Source of the DNA: Deinococcus sp. Marseille-Q6407
Lineage (GTDB): Bacteria; Deinococcota; Deinococci; Deinococcales; Deinococcaceae
Length of the DNA: 64,000 nt
Reading direction: 5' to 3'
Assembly (NCBI RefSeq): GCF_946848805.1
Contig: NZ_CAMPFU010000005.1
Coordinates: 5,976-69,975, forward strand
In this document: in pieces, positions 8,241-15,291 of the stretch
Layout: each line of letters starts with the position of its first letter
Numbering within the stretch: the stretch's first letter is position 1
Program-made: the position numbers and the translations under genes
Notes under the pieces: generated by a model
What the model saw: only the letters and a program-made list of their open reading frames with translations
Database searches by the model: none
Told to the model about the DNA's origin: nothing

Positions 8241-8806
8241 AGTCTGCGTCCCCCATGCCGGTACCCGCGAGTGGCGTTCTTGTCCAGCACGCGGGTGATG
8301 ACGTCCTGGGCGGTCAGGTTCTCGCGTGCAGCGAAGTGCTCCAGCAGCATCAGAGCGTACAGGGCCAGTTGGCCGAGGTGGGGCAGGACTGCGTTCAGGG
8401 TTTCTGGCCCTGCCTCTGTGGGATTGGCAGGCGCATCCCCACCTGGGGACTTGCGGAACGCCTGCTTGGCATCCTCGATCAAGCCGTACATGTTGTCACG
8501 GTGCAACATATCGTTGCCATGCATGTAATAGCGAAACGGGACGGCCATCACCAGGGCCAGCGTGAACGCCCCGCGCTCCAGCAGCTCGCAGGTGTCCATC
8601 GTACGGATAATGATGTCAGCCAGTTCGTTCAGCGCCTGCTGCTCGTTGCCCGGACGGTTCTCCAGCTGCCACTCGCGGACCTCGGTGCTGATGAGGCTGA
8701 TCTTGGTGAAGGCGTCAGCTTGGGTATAACCATCGTGCCAGCCGTTGGCGCCGTTGATGGCATAGGTGCGTTCGGCAGCGGCGGCCAGGAAATCGGGGTC
8801 GGTCAT
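8237..8806 (-). CDS. MazG-like nucleotide pyrophosphohydrolase
   Basis: 189 aa. The segment TKISLISTEVREWQLE followed by NELADIIIRTMD matches the ExxE(12-28)ExxD metal-binding pattern of MazG-like all-alpha NTP pyrophosphohydrolases, with EVREW supplying the first acidic pair and ELADIIIRTMD the second. Phage versions may clean up or redirect dNTPs. The C-terminal half (MLLEHFAARENLTAQDVITRVLDKN) is also typical of phage MazG-like proteins. It overlaps its neighbours on both sides by 4 nt. Confidence 0.7.
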   Translation of the reverse strand: MTDPDFLAAAAERTYAINGANGWHDGYTQADAFTKISLISTEVREWQLENRPGNEQQALNELADIIIRTMDTCELLERGAFTLALVMAVPFRYYMHGNDMLHRDNMYGLIEDAKQAFRKSPGGDAPANPTEAGPETLNAVLPHLGQLALYALMLLEHFAARENLTAQDVITRVLDKNATRGYRHGGRRL

Positions 8807-9276
8807 TTGGCCCTCACCAATCCCTTCAGGCGACCACCGGCGCGAATGGCGGCCGCGAGATTCTCCACTTCGCCCTGGCTCAGGCTGTTCAGGTGCTCCT
8901 CGACCTCGAAGCGGGCGCGGCTGGCAGCCAGCTGCTCATCCCGGCGGGCGTAGAACTGATTTCTGGGAGTACTGGCGTCGCCTGCGCTCCCAGACATCAG
9001 CTGGGCTTCAAACTCCCTGAAGCCCGGCGCCAGCAAGCTGAATGCCTTCTCCCCATAAAGGATGCGGCACTGACCCAGGATGTATGCTCCCCGACCGATT
9101 CCCACTCTGATCGGCCCTTCTGGGGCGGCGGGGTCAGTGCCTCCCGTAGTTTCAAGGGTAGGGAGCTGCTGAAGGTGAGGGGCGAGGCGGAGCAGCTCAC
9201 CTTCGGCCCGCTCTGAGATTGAAGCAAGCCCTTCGGCTATGGCAAGAAACTGCGCGGTGATCGGTTTTTTCGTCAT
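8803..9276 (-). CDS. hypothetical protein of the phage-like train
   Basis: 157 aa from ATG 9276 (MTKKPITAQFLAIAEGLA). An upstream in-frame start at 9399 would overlap the neighbour in an unlikely Pro-rich stretch, so I choose 9276. It is helical with a charged central part (RRDEQLAASRARFEVEEHLNSL) and ends GRLKGLVRAK. No domain is recognised. It is followed with a 4-nt overlap by the MazG-like gene. Confidence 0.6.
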   Translation of the reverse strand: MTKKPITAQFLAIAEGLASISERAEGELLRLAPHLQQLPTLETTGGTDPAAPEGPIRVGIGRGAYILGQCRILYGEKAFSLLAPGFREFEAQLMSGSAGDASTPRNQFYARRDEQLAASRARFEVEEHLNSLSQGEVENLAAAIRAGGRLKGLVRAK

Positions 9277-9335
9277 CTTGAATACCTCGGAAAATTTCAG
9301 CCCCAGCGTGGCGGCTGGGGCAGGGAAGAGTAGAT

Positions 9336-9512
9336 TCAGCGTTCGCCAGGGCGCGGCGCCCGGACGCGGTAGGGGCCAGGCGGCCACCACAGGCGGCACT
9401 CCTGCTCGGCGATCAGGTCACGCACCCGCTCCAGGGCACGCTCACGGTGGAAGCTGGGCGGCAGGGCCAGCAGGCACCGCTCTAACTCCTGCAAATCAGC
9501 CAGGGTGGACAT
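9336..9512 (-). CDS. small helical hypothetical protein
   Basis: 58 aa from ATG 9512 (MSTLADLQELERCLLAL), with AAAGG upstream. An alternative ATG at 9533 would give 65 aa. It contains two amphipathic helices and a Trp-Trp turn (CRLWWPPGPYRV). It overlaps the end of the upstream 78-aa gene by 17 nt. No known family is recognised. Confidence 0.5.
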   Translation of the reverse strand: MSTLADLQELERCLLALPPSFHRERALERVRDLIAEQECRLWWPPGPYRVRAPRPGER

Positions 9513-9732
9513 GGGCAGCCCTTTGCCGGTCATCGAGATACTGCTCGCCCGCCGGCGTCAGGCTGTAGCCGTAGCGCCGGTCGTGCAGGGCCAGGCCTCG
9601 CCGCGCCAGCCGGTGCAGTCGCTCCGGCACTTCGGTCATGGCTTGGCCCTGCGCTTCCAGGCGCGTGCGGACCACGACGGGACGCAGGGGCTGGGCGGAG
9701 AGGGCGGCAAGAAGGTGCAGGTCGGCGCTCAT
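9496..9732 (-). CDS. small winged-helix-like protein
   Basis: 78 aa. MSADLHLLAALSAQPLRPVVV is followed by PERLHRLARRGLALHDRRYGYSLTPAGEQYL, the layout of a compact winged-helix domain ending in a 'YxLTPAGxxYL' wing as in PadR/MarR-like proteins. It could be a DNA-binding regulator of the element. A second protein with the same wing motif (LLLTPAGEARL) is encoded at 11736-12029, so the train carries two. The function is inferred from the fold only. Confidence 0.55.
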   Translation of the reverse strand: MSADLHLLAALSAQPLRPVVVRTRLEAQGQAMTEVPERLHRLARRGLALHDRRYGYSLTPAGEQYLDDRQRAAHVHPG

Positions 9733-10109
9733 GCAGGCTCCTGAGTGTCCGCTGCGGCCAGAGCATCCTCCGCTTCCAGGGCCGTGTCAAAGCACAACAG
9801 CAGCGGCACCAGCGCGTCGGCCGGGCCTTCCACGGCGTAGGTTTCATTGGGGGTATAGATGCCCACCACGGTGCCCTGCCGACCACTCCGCAGTCGCACG
9901 ACCCACCCCCGCGCGTAGCACAGCCGTTCCACTTCATTCATCAGGGCCTCGATATGCGCCTCTGAAGGCTTCAGCAGACAGATGCGGTGGGTGCCCGCCT
10001 TCGGTGAGGTCAGGGTCAGGACGTCACCTTCCACCTGCATGACCAGCGGCAGCTTGTCACTCAGGCGGCGGCAGGTGTCAGCAAAGTTGGTGCTCACAGT
10101 TTTGTCCAT
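9729..10109 (-). CDS. hypothetical protein
   Basis: 126 aa starting MDKTVSTNFADTCRRL. It looks mostly beta (VMQVEGDVLTLTSPKAGTHRI, WVVRLRSGRQGTVVGIYTP) with an acidic C-terminus (TALEAEDALAAADTQEPA). No family is recognised. It overlaps the next gene by 4 nt and the previous by 16 nt, so it is part of the coupled train. Confidence 0.55.
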   Translation of the reverse strand: MDKTVSTNFADTCRRLSDKLPLVMQVEGDVLTLTSPKAGTHRICLLKPSEAHIEALMNEVERLCYARGWVVRLRSGRQGTVVGIYTPNETYAVEGPADALVPLLLCFDTALEAEDALAAADTQEPA

Positions 10110-10546
10110 GGTTCTCCCTCAACTTTCCCCGCGTAGATCTGCGGCATTTCCCAGCCCGGCACTGGGTGGGGGTCGTAGCGACTGACCGCCCAGCCGGGGT
10201 CGGTGCCTTCGGCAGCGCAGCGGTCCAGATACAACGGCTGGCGTACCACCTGATGCAGCAGGAACAGACCGTCCTTGACCCGCGCCAGCTCCGGCGAGCG
10301 GGCCTTGAAGTAGTTGGGCCGCTCGCCGGTCACCAGCGGGCCCAGTTCCGCCAGGCGGTCGCGCAGCTCGCAGAACTCGTCAGTAGGCAGACCTGCCAGA
10401 AAGGTGAGCGTGACGCTATCCGTCTGGCCGATCAGGAACCGGGCGCAGACCTCGGTGGCGTCGCGCATCAGCGCCAGCTGCTCAGCCGTGACGGTCAGGG
10501 TGTAGTGGGTGGGCGGCTGGGCCGCCGCGGCTGGAGCCTCGGTCAT
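10094..10546 (-). CDS. hypothetical phage-like protein
   Basis: 150 aa with a Pro/Ala-rich N-terminus. A segment HYTLTVTAEQLALMRDATEVCARFLIGQ follows that resembles a conserved opening of many phage hypothetical proteins ('LTxxQLxxLxxAxExxxRxxxGQ'). The C-terminus WAVSRYDPHPVPGWEMPQI suggests a structured beta region. The biochemical role is unknown. It overlaps both neighbours. Confidence 0.6.
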   Translation of the reverse strand: MTEAPAAAAQPPTHYTLTVTAEQLALMRDATEVCARFLIGQTDSVTLTFLAGLPTDEFCELRDRLAELGPLVTGERPNYFKARSPELARVKDGLFLLHQVVRQPLYLDRCAAEGTDPGWAVSRYDPHPVPGWEMPQIYAGKVEGEPWTKL

Positions 10547-10998
10547 GACTGCTCCAATCTGCGGAGCCGGAAGGCACCGATGCGCGTCACTTCATGGTGC
10601 CGCAGCACGGAATCCACCAGCCCGTCCGCGAGGTCGGCCAGGGTTCGGGCGCACTCGGGGTCAACCTCAAGAAAGGCGTCCACGAGTTTCTGGCCCGTCA
10701 GCACCTCCCCCAGCGGCACAAAGACATCGGCATAGGTGTCGCATTCCAGGTCGGCAATGCGGTAGGTGGCACCCGCAGCTGGCTGCGCCGGCGGCTCCGG
10801 CTGCACCAGCTCCCGTGTCGTCACCGGCCCGGTCTGGGTGACGCTCACCAGCTGGCAGATGTAGAACGCTTGCCCCAGATGTGCGCCGGCCAGCCGCTCG
10901 GCTTCTGCCCTGGCGCGGGCAGGGTCGTCGAACCGCACACGCGGCGGGGTCTTGCCTTCGGGGTTCCAGATGATGTACTGCACGGGTTCGGTGGTCAT
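10543..10998 (-). CDS. hypothetical protein
   Basis: 151 aa opening MTTEPVQYIIWNPEGKTPPRVRFDDPARARAEAERLA. This is a short beta-strand module followed by a helix, as found in small phage proteins that read 'W(N)PEG..P.v.F.....A...A..lA'. A Pro/Ala linker separates it from a helical second half (DAFLEVDPECARTLADLADGLVD). The function is unknown. It overlaps the next gene by 4 nt. Confidence 0.55.
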   Translation of the reverse strand: MTTEPVQYIIWNPEGKTPPRVRFDDPARARAEAERLAGAHLGQAFYICQLVSVTQTGPVTTRELVQPEPPAQPAAGATYRIADLECDTYADVFVPLGEVLTGQKLVDAFLEVDPECARTLADLADGLVDSVLRHHEVTRIGAFRLRRLEQS

Positions 10999-11216
10999 GC
11001 TTTCTCCTTATGGTCGGATGGATAGTGGCCGCAACAGGCACAGCGCACATTGCCTGCGCTGTCCAGTACCGGGTCGCAGGCAGCGCAGGCAGTAGGGGCC
11101 GGCAGGGCGCAACGGCAGTTGGGGTTGGTACAAAACGGGGCGTAACTGGGACGCCGACGTTTTATGGCCCATGGCAGCAGGGCCAGCAGCAGAACCAAAG
11201 CCAGGGTGGCGAGCAT
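10995..11216 (-). CDS. small membrane-anchored zinc-ribbon-like protein
   Basis: 73 aa from ATG 11216, which shares its A with the TGA of the VRR-NUC gene (TGATG coupling). The N-terminus is one transmembrane helix (LATLALVLLLALLPWAI) followed by RRRPS. Two CxxxxxC/CxxC-type clusters come next (FCTNPNCRCALP, ACAACDP, CACCGHYPSDH), which may bind zinc. An anchored zinc-ribbon protein is unusual in such a train; its partner and role are unknown. Confidence 0.55.
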   Translation of the reverse strand: MLATLALVLLLALLPWAIKRRRPSYAPFCTNPNCRCALPAPTACAACDPVLDSAGNVRCACCGHYPSDHKEKA

Positions 11217-11749
11217 CAGTCCACTCCCAGGCCTGGCAATTCGCAGGCCGTGCCCTTCCTGGGCACCCAGTACCACTCGTGCACCTCGCCCGCGAGGTAG
11301 GCCAGCAGCTGAATGCGGCCCTGGCGCCAGCCGCGGGCAACGTCGGCGGCGTAGCCCTGCTGGCGGTGGGCGATCATCCAGCCGCGCTGCTCTGGGCTGG
11401 GCGTGTTGCCCTTCAGGTCCTTCAGTTCAATCCGCAGGCCGTGGTAGCCGTGCAGCGGCACATCCAGCAGCAGATCCGGGTAGCCGGCGCGGGTGCCCAT
11501 GCGCTTAAACTTGGCGCCTTCAGGGCTGTAGGTTCTGCCCTTACGGGTCACGGTCTGCCGCTTGCCCCCATTGGGCGAGTGGTGCAGCATCTGCAGCTCC
11601 GGCAGGTCCGTGAGGTGGTTTCTGGCCCAGCTGATCAAGGTGATCTGGTGCTGATCCTCATCCCAGAGTTTTTCGGCGGCGTCCCGGCCCTGCTCGGCCA
11701 GCCGGGCGTCCTGCTCGCGGACTTGCAGTAAGAGATCACAAGCACTCAT
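11216..11749 (-). CDS. VRR-NUC domain nuclease
   Basis: 177 aa from ATG 11749 (MSACDLLLQVREQDARL); an in-frame start at 11791 is possible. The C-terminal half shows the VRR-NUC signature: GTRAGYPDLLLDVP, then LRIELKDLKG, then SPEQRGWMIAHRQQGYAADVARGW. The key residues are the Asp of YPDL and ExK of IELK, plus the Gln of the 'Q..w...L...G' helix. VRR-NUC enzymes are PD-(D/E)xK nucleases found in phages (Holliday-junction resolvase-like) and in FAN1. It likely serves replication or recombination of the element. Confidence 0.85.
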   Translation of the reverse strand: MSACDLLLQVREQDARLAEQGRDAAEKLWDEDQHQITLISWARNHLTDLPELQMLHHSPNGGKRQTVTRKGRTYSPEGAKFKRMGTRAGYPDLLLDVPLHGYHGLRIELKDLKGNTPSPEQRGWMIAHRQQGYAADVARGWRQGRIQLLAYLAGEVHEWYWVPRKGTACELPGLGVD

Positions 11750-12029
11750 GATTTTGCCTCCGTTTCCAGAGCTCGTCGAGCCGCGCCTCACCCGCTGGGG
11801 TCAGCAGCAGCCCTGACGTGCGGTACAGCCGCCCCCAGCCCTCCCGCTGGAAGGTCGCCCACAGGCGCTGGGCGCCGGGACCGGCCAGGCTAGGCGCCTG
11901 CGCGCCGGCCGTCAGCACTTCCCTCAGTTCCGGATGCCGCTCACAGAGTCGGGTCACCGCCTCATTCAAGGAAGTGGGCTGCCGAACACTCAGGCAGCCC
12001 AGCAACAGACGTTCCAGCTCAGAGGTCAA
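11736..12029 (-). CDS. winged-helix-like small protein
   Basis: 97 aa. MTSELERLLLGCLSVRQPTSL is followed by VTRLCERHPELREVL and a C-terminal wing LYRTSGLLLTPAGEARLDELW. The arrangement and the LTPAGE motif match the 78-aa protein at 9496-9732, suggesting two related DNA-binding proteins in the element. It overlaps the VRR-NUC gene start and, by 4 nt, the upstream gene. Confidence 0.5.
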   Translation of the reverse strand: MTSELERLLLGCLSVRQPTSLNEAVTRLCERHPELREVLTAGAQAPSLAGPGAQRLWATFQREGWGRLYRTSGLLLTPAGEARLDELWKRRQNHECL

Positions 12030-12694
12030 GGCTGCACCTCACGGGGGTAGCCCAGCTGCTGGAGCTGGACGCGGTACCCGGTCACCTGTGCTTCCAGCCC
12101 CGGCGCCAGCGGGCCGCACTCATCCAGCTCAGCCAGGGCGCTGCGCAGGCCCGCCAGCAGCAGATCTATCTGCTCTACTTCCGCCTGGGGGCGGTTGCCG
12201 CGTTTTCCCCAGCGCTGGTGCCTTGGCGGCCGGGGAGCGTGAACCTCGCGGGCCGTCTCGGCCAGCAGCAGGCCACCGGGCAGCAGTCGGCCCCGCACCT
12301 CTGCGGCGAAGGCCTCCGGGCACAGGGCAGTCAGGACAGCGCTCGTCGCGTGCATGGTCAGCTTGAGGGGCCGGACAGTAGGCACATCCGGCCAGACACT
12401 CACCTGAATGATGCCGAGGCTCCGGTCCAGCCTCAGTACCCGGCCGACAACGTACAGCTGCGAGCCGTTGGCGCGCCGGCCGGCACCCCGGATGCGGCCT
12501 TTGGGGGCCTGGAAGCGCACCAGCTGGCCGGCTGTGTTGCTCCAGGGATGGCCAGTCACGGTGAGGCGCTGGCCGGCGCGCCCGGGCGGCCCCTTAAAAG
12601 AAACACCCGAGAGGCTCAGGCCTTTCGGGTGTTCGGCGGCCCACCCGGTCAGGGTCAGCACAGCGGTATGTCGGAGTGGGGGAGAGTCATTCAC
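12026..12694 (-). CDS. hypothetical protein, possible single-strand or OB-like region
   Basis: 222 aa from GTG 12694 (VNDSPPLRHTAVLTLTGWAAEHP), whose start overlaps the upstream stop at 12687. The N-terminal ~100 residues are beta-rich (LSLSGVSFKGPPGRAGQRLTV, YVVGRVLRLDRSLGIIQVSV). A helical C-terminus carries VEQIDLLLAGLRSALAELDECG. The spacing of strands could suit an OB-type fold, but I do not recognise a family. Confidence 0.5.
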   Translation of the reverse strand: MNDSPPLRHTAVLTLTGWAAEHPKGLSLSGVSFKGPPGRAGQRLTVTGHPWSNTAGQLVRFQAPKGRIRGAGRRANGSQLYVVGRVLRLDRSLGIIQVSVWPDVPTVRPLKLTMHATSAVLTALCPEAFAAEVRGRLLPGGLLLAETAREVHAPRPPRHQRWGKRGNRPQAEVEQIDLLLAGLRSALAELDECGPLAPGLEAQVTGYRVQLQQLGYPREVQP

Positions 12695-12953
12695 GGGAGA
12701 ACTCCTTTTCGGCCTGACGGGCCACGATGTAGGCATCCTGTAGGGCGAGGTCGCGGAAGTGGCCGACCTGCACGTCCAGAACACGTGAACAGTAGTTGGT
12801 GAGGTAAAAGATGTCCTGCGCGTCTGGCTGCAGCAAGGAGCGCATGCGGCCTACGAAGCGCTGGGCCTCCGGCATCGTCATGCGCTCCGCGCCGGCTGGG
12901 CGCTGGTACCGCTTCGGCGGCGGCCCCGCGGGCTTAGGCGGTCGCTTCCACAT
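12687..12953 (-). CDS. small hypothetical protein
   Basis: 88 aa from ATG 12953, inside the end of the upstream gene (20-nt overlap). The N-terminus is basic and Pro-rich (MWKRPPKPAGPPPKRY), followed by a helical part (TMPEAQRFVGRMRSLLQ, FRDLALQDAYIVARQAEKEF). No family is recognised. Overlaps at both ends support expression as part of the train. Confidence 0.5.
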   Translation of the reverse strand: MWKRPPKPAGPPPKRYQRPAGAERMTMPEAQRFVGRMRSLLQPDAQDIFYLTNYCSRVLDVQVGHFRDLALQDAYIVARQAEKEFSRE

Positions 12954-13368
12954 GGGGCACCAGTTGCTGGGGCGCGCCGCCCGGCCCGAGGCGGGTGATG
13001 ACCACCTCAGAGCCAGCCTGCAGCAGAGTGAAGCTTTTGACCGGCAAGGCCAGCGGATCAAGTTCAAACCCGGCCAGCCCTGCGGCGTAGGTCAGCACCT
13101 CGTCAGGACCGTACTCGGTCCAGGCGCTGGCGCGGCGGCCAGCATCCAGCTGGGCCTGGAAGATGCAGGCCAGGCGGTCGGCAAAAGTCTGAACCTGCTC
13201 AGGCGTGTAGCGGGCCTCGCTGCGGAGGTTCAGGCTCAGGAGGGCAGGGAGGTCGGATCCGGACTCGCCTGGGCTGGGGTCACTGAGGAACTGCGCCCAC
13301 CAGTCGGCCGCGGCCTGGGCGGCCGGCCCAGGGACGCACTCCCGTGAACCGGGGTGTAAGTCGGGCAT
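12934..13368 (-). CDS. hypothetical protein
   Basis: 144 aa opening MPDLHPGSRECVPGP. It contains YTPEQVQTFADRLACIFQAQLDAG and a beta-rich C-terminus (KSFTLLQAGSEVVITRLG). It is the first gene downstream of a ~200-nt gap (13369-13568). GGAGTTTCCCC lies just upstream of its ATG. No known domain is recognised. The gap carries nothing I can call beyond a possible weak promoter. Confidence 0.55.
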   Translation of the reverse strand: MPDLHPGSRECVPGPAAQAAADWWAQFLSDPSPGESGSDLPALLSLNLRSEARYTPEQVQTFADRLACIFQAQLDAGRRASAWTEYGPDEVLTYAAGLAGFELDPLALPVKSFTLLQAGSEVVITRLGPGGAPQQLVPHVEATA

Positions 13369-13568
13369 GGGGAAACTCCTTGAAGGACATAGGGTAAGGG
13401 CTCAGAGTCCCAGGTCACGAAGAGGTGACCGTGAGGGGCCTGGGGGTCGTTTCGGTGGTTATCAAGTGGCATAAGTACAGGCTGCACCATCCCCCGGGCA
13501 TATCCCGGACCGCCCCTGTTAACGACCCGGCCGGGTCACTGCCCCATAGGGCAGGCTGAGGCTTCACC

Positions 13569-14426
13569 TCAACCAGTCCGCTGCTCAGATGCCAGGTAAG
13601 GCCGCAGGGTACTGGGGGTCATGCTGCTGCGGATGATGTCGCACTGAATGTCGCGGTCGCTCAGCAGGGCCACGGTGATTTTCAGCGGCGTGACTGCCAC
13701 GATCTCGTGCGGCTCCCGCATGTAGACGACCTGGTCACCCACCTGCCACTCGCTGCGCCCGCTGACGCGCAGGCTGCCGGCCACTTCGCCGGCTGGCCGT
13801 TGCTGCACCATCTCGCGGACGGCCAGACGCTGCTCGGCATGTTCCTGCAGGAGACGCAGCAGCTCGGTGGTGTAGTTCAGCCCCGGCAGCCCTGGGTTGG
13901 TTTCCTGCTCACGGCGGCGCTGGGACATATTGCGGCGGGCCTCGTTGTGAAACTCGCGCAGCTGCTCCAGGCTGATCAAGCTGGCAATCTCGCGGCGGTC
14001 CAGGCCACCGACGACTTCCGTGCTGAGAGGAGGCATCTTCTTGTCTCCCAGCTGATACGGCGACAGCCAGCGTTTGTTCAGGTAGCGGTCCAGCTGGGCG
14101 TTGACAGCCGCCACCGCGCCCGCCGGAGCCGCGCCGCCCGGAACTTCTTCACCAGCAGTGGGCTGGGTATCCTGCTGCCCGCCTTGGCCGATAGCTGACT
14201 CAGAAAGGTCAGGCCCGTGAAGTGAGGCAGTGTTTGCGGGCTGTGCTGTGATGCCCTCTTCCTGCCCGCCTTCGGCTTCATCGAGTAGAGCCTCCAGCAG
14301 ATCTTCTGGCGAAGCCTCCTCAGAAGAAGAAGCGTTCAGGGTGGCGTCCTGCTCCCCAGCTTCCAGTGCGGGTGCTTCTTCTTCTGAATCTAAGGAAGAA
14401 GCTATGGAATGAATCTCTTTATTCAT
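13569..14426 (-). CDS. acidic-linker DNA-metabolism-like protein of the phage-like train
   Basis: 285 aa from ATG 14426, which overlaps the upstream TAA (ATGAATAA). The N-terminal ~110 residues are Glu/Ser-rich and disordered (LLEALLDEAEGGQEEG). The C-terminal part is structured: LDRYLNKRWLSPYQLGDKKMP, LISLEQLREFHNEARRN, WQVGDQVVYMREPHEIVAV. This looks like a DNA-associated accessory protein. No family is named with confidence. Confidence 0.55.
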   Translation of the reverse strand: MNKEIHSIASSLDSEEEAPALEAGEQDATLNASSSEEASPEDLLEALLDEAEGGQEEGITAQPANTASLHGPDLSESAIGQGGQQDTQPTAGEEVPGGAAPAGAVAAVNAQLDRYLNKRWLSPYQLGDKKMPPLSTEVVGGLDRREIASLISLEQLREFHNEARRNMSQRRREQETNPGLPGLNYTTELLRLLQEHAEQRLAVREMVQQRPAGEVAGSLRVSGRSEWQVGDQVVYMREPHEIVAVTPLKITVALLSDRDIQCDIIRSSMTPSTLRPYLASEQRTG

Positions 14427-15036
14427 CCGGAAGTTTTTCCGAATGGTTATTATCTTCGCTTCCATTTCCATCCGGAAGTTTTTCCGAATGGCTTCCAGAC
14501 GCATTATCTTCGGGTTTTTGCCCTGTGCCGGGTTCTGGCTGTTCGGCGCCCTCTTCAGTGGAGCCACCATCTTCACCCTCTGCCGGGTCGAGGTCGGGCT
14601 TGGTCCGTGTGGCTGCCCAGGCATCGACTGCCGCTTGGACATTGGCACGGCAAAACAGGTACTGAAGCTTGCGGTCGTAGGGCTGGTGGGGGTTATTCCG
14701 CAGCTTGAGAAAGCCCAGCTGCTCCAACAGTTTCATTTTCTGCGAGACCGTCTTGTCGCTGAGGGTACCGAGCAGGTCCTCGGTGGCGATCTCTGTTGCT
14801 GAGCGGTAAATCCACAGGCCCTCATCCTGATCTGCGGCCTCTCCATGCGCTTTCTTGGTGGAGTTCTGGGCGCGGGCCTGCGCGCGGGCCTTGAGTTTGT
14901 ACTTGTACCACTGCTCGCCCCAGTTCAGCAGGATGGCGGCACTCTTGTCGCCGTTGGTGATTGCGAGGTAGGACTCTCTGATGACCACGAAGGTCTCTCC
15001 AGCTGGTCGCTGAATGATGTCGGTTGAATCACTCAC
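14419..15036 (-). CDS. replication-organiser-like protein, first gene of the train
   Basis: 205 aa from GTG 15036 with GAAGGA upstream. The motif FVVIRESYLAITNGDKSAAILLNWGEQWYKYK matches the N-terminal opening of many phage and plasmid replication/primosome proteins ('xxIxRxYLxItxGDxxAAxLLxqxxYW'). A winged-helix segment follows (IATEDLLGTLSDKTVSQKMKLLEQLGFL). The C-terminus is acidic and disordered and contains the repeated peptide HSEKLPD. By analogy it would load the replication machinery of the element; that is inference. Confidence 0.6.
   Translation of the reverse strand: MSDSTDIIQRPAGETFVVIRESYLAITNGDKSAAILLNWGEQWYKYKLKARAQARAQNSTKKAHGEAADQDEGLWIYRSATEIATEDLLGTLSDKTVSQKMKLLEQLGFLKLRNNPHQPYDRKLQYLFCRANVQAAVDAWAATRTKPDLDPAEGEDGGSTEEGAEQPEPGTGQKPEDNASGSHSEKLPDGNGSEDNNHSEKLPDE
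14424..14491. repeat. two identical 23-bp palindromic direct repeats within coding DNA
   Basis: An identical 23-bp sequence with a CGGAA...TTCCG inverted core occurs at 14424-14446 and 14469-14491, 45 bp apart. The copies encode HSEKLPDE and HSEKLPDG at the very end of the 205-aa protein. The first copy also covers the start codon of the next gene. It may be a duplicated peptide or a protein-binding or attenuation site near the gene junction. Confidence 0.7.
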
Positions 15037-15093
15037 GTAAATCCTTCAACGCTCTTGGGGTTTCCCCCCTAGTGGGCCTATGATTGACCCCTG

Positions 15094-15119
15094 ACGTGTA
15101 GGCGCGTTACACTACACGT
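15094..15119. promoter_or_regulatory. inverted repeat, candidate operator of the gene train
   Basis: ACGTGTAG (15094-15101) and CTACACGT (15112-15119) form perfect 8-bp arms with a 10-bp spacer. They lie about 60 bp upstream of the first gene of the minus-strand train. The centre-to-centre distance suits a dimeric regulator. The rest of 15120-15291 is AT-poor with no clear gene. Confidence 0.55.
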
Positions 15120-15291
15120 AAGCGAAGGCCGCCGCCTAAGCGACAACCACAGCAAAAAGTTGTTACCACAACCCTGGGAATTCCCTCGCAGAAGATTGGC
15201 GTCAGATGCGGGGGTTTTCCCTTTTCTGGTCTCTCGCCAGAATCGGGTTGCCCCTACAATAGCGTCTGACCTGCGTGAATGGAAGATAAGA

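Noticed and set aside
13236..13490. 84-aa minus-strand frame overlapping the 144-aa gene
   Set aside because: Out-of-frame overlap with a better-supported gene that has a ribosome-binding site; no motif.
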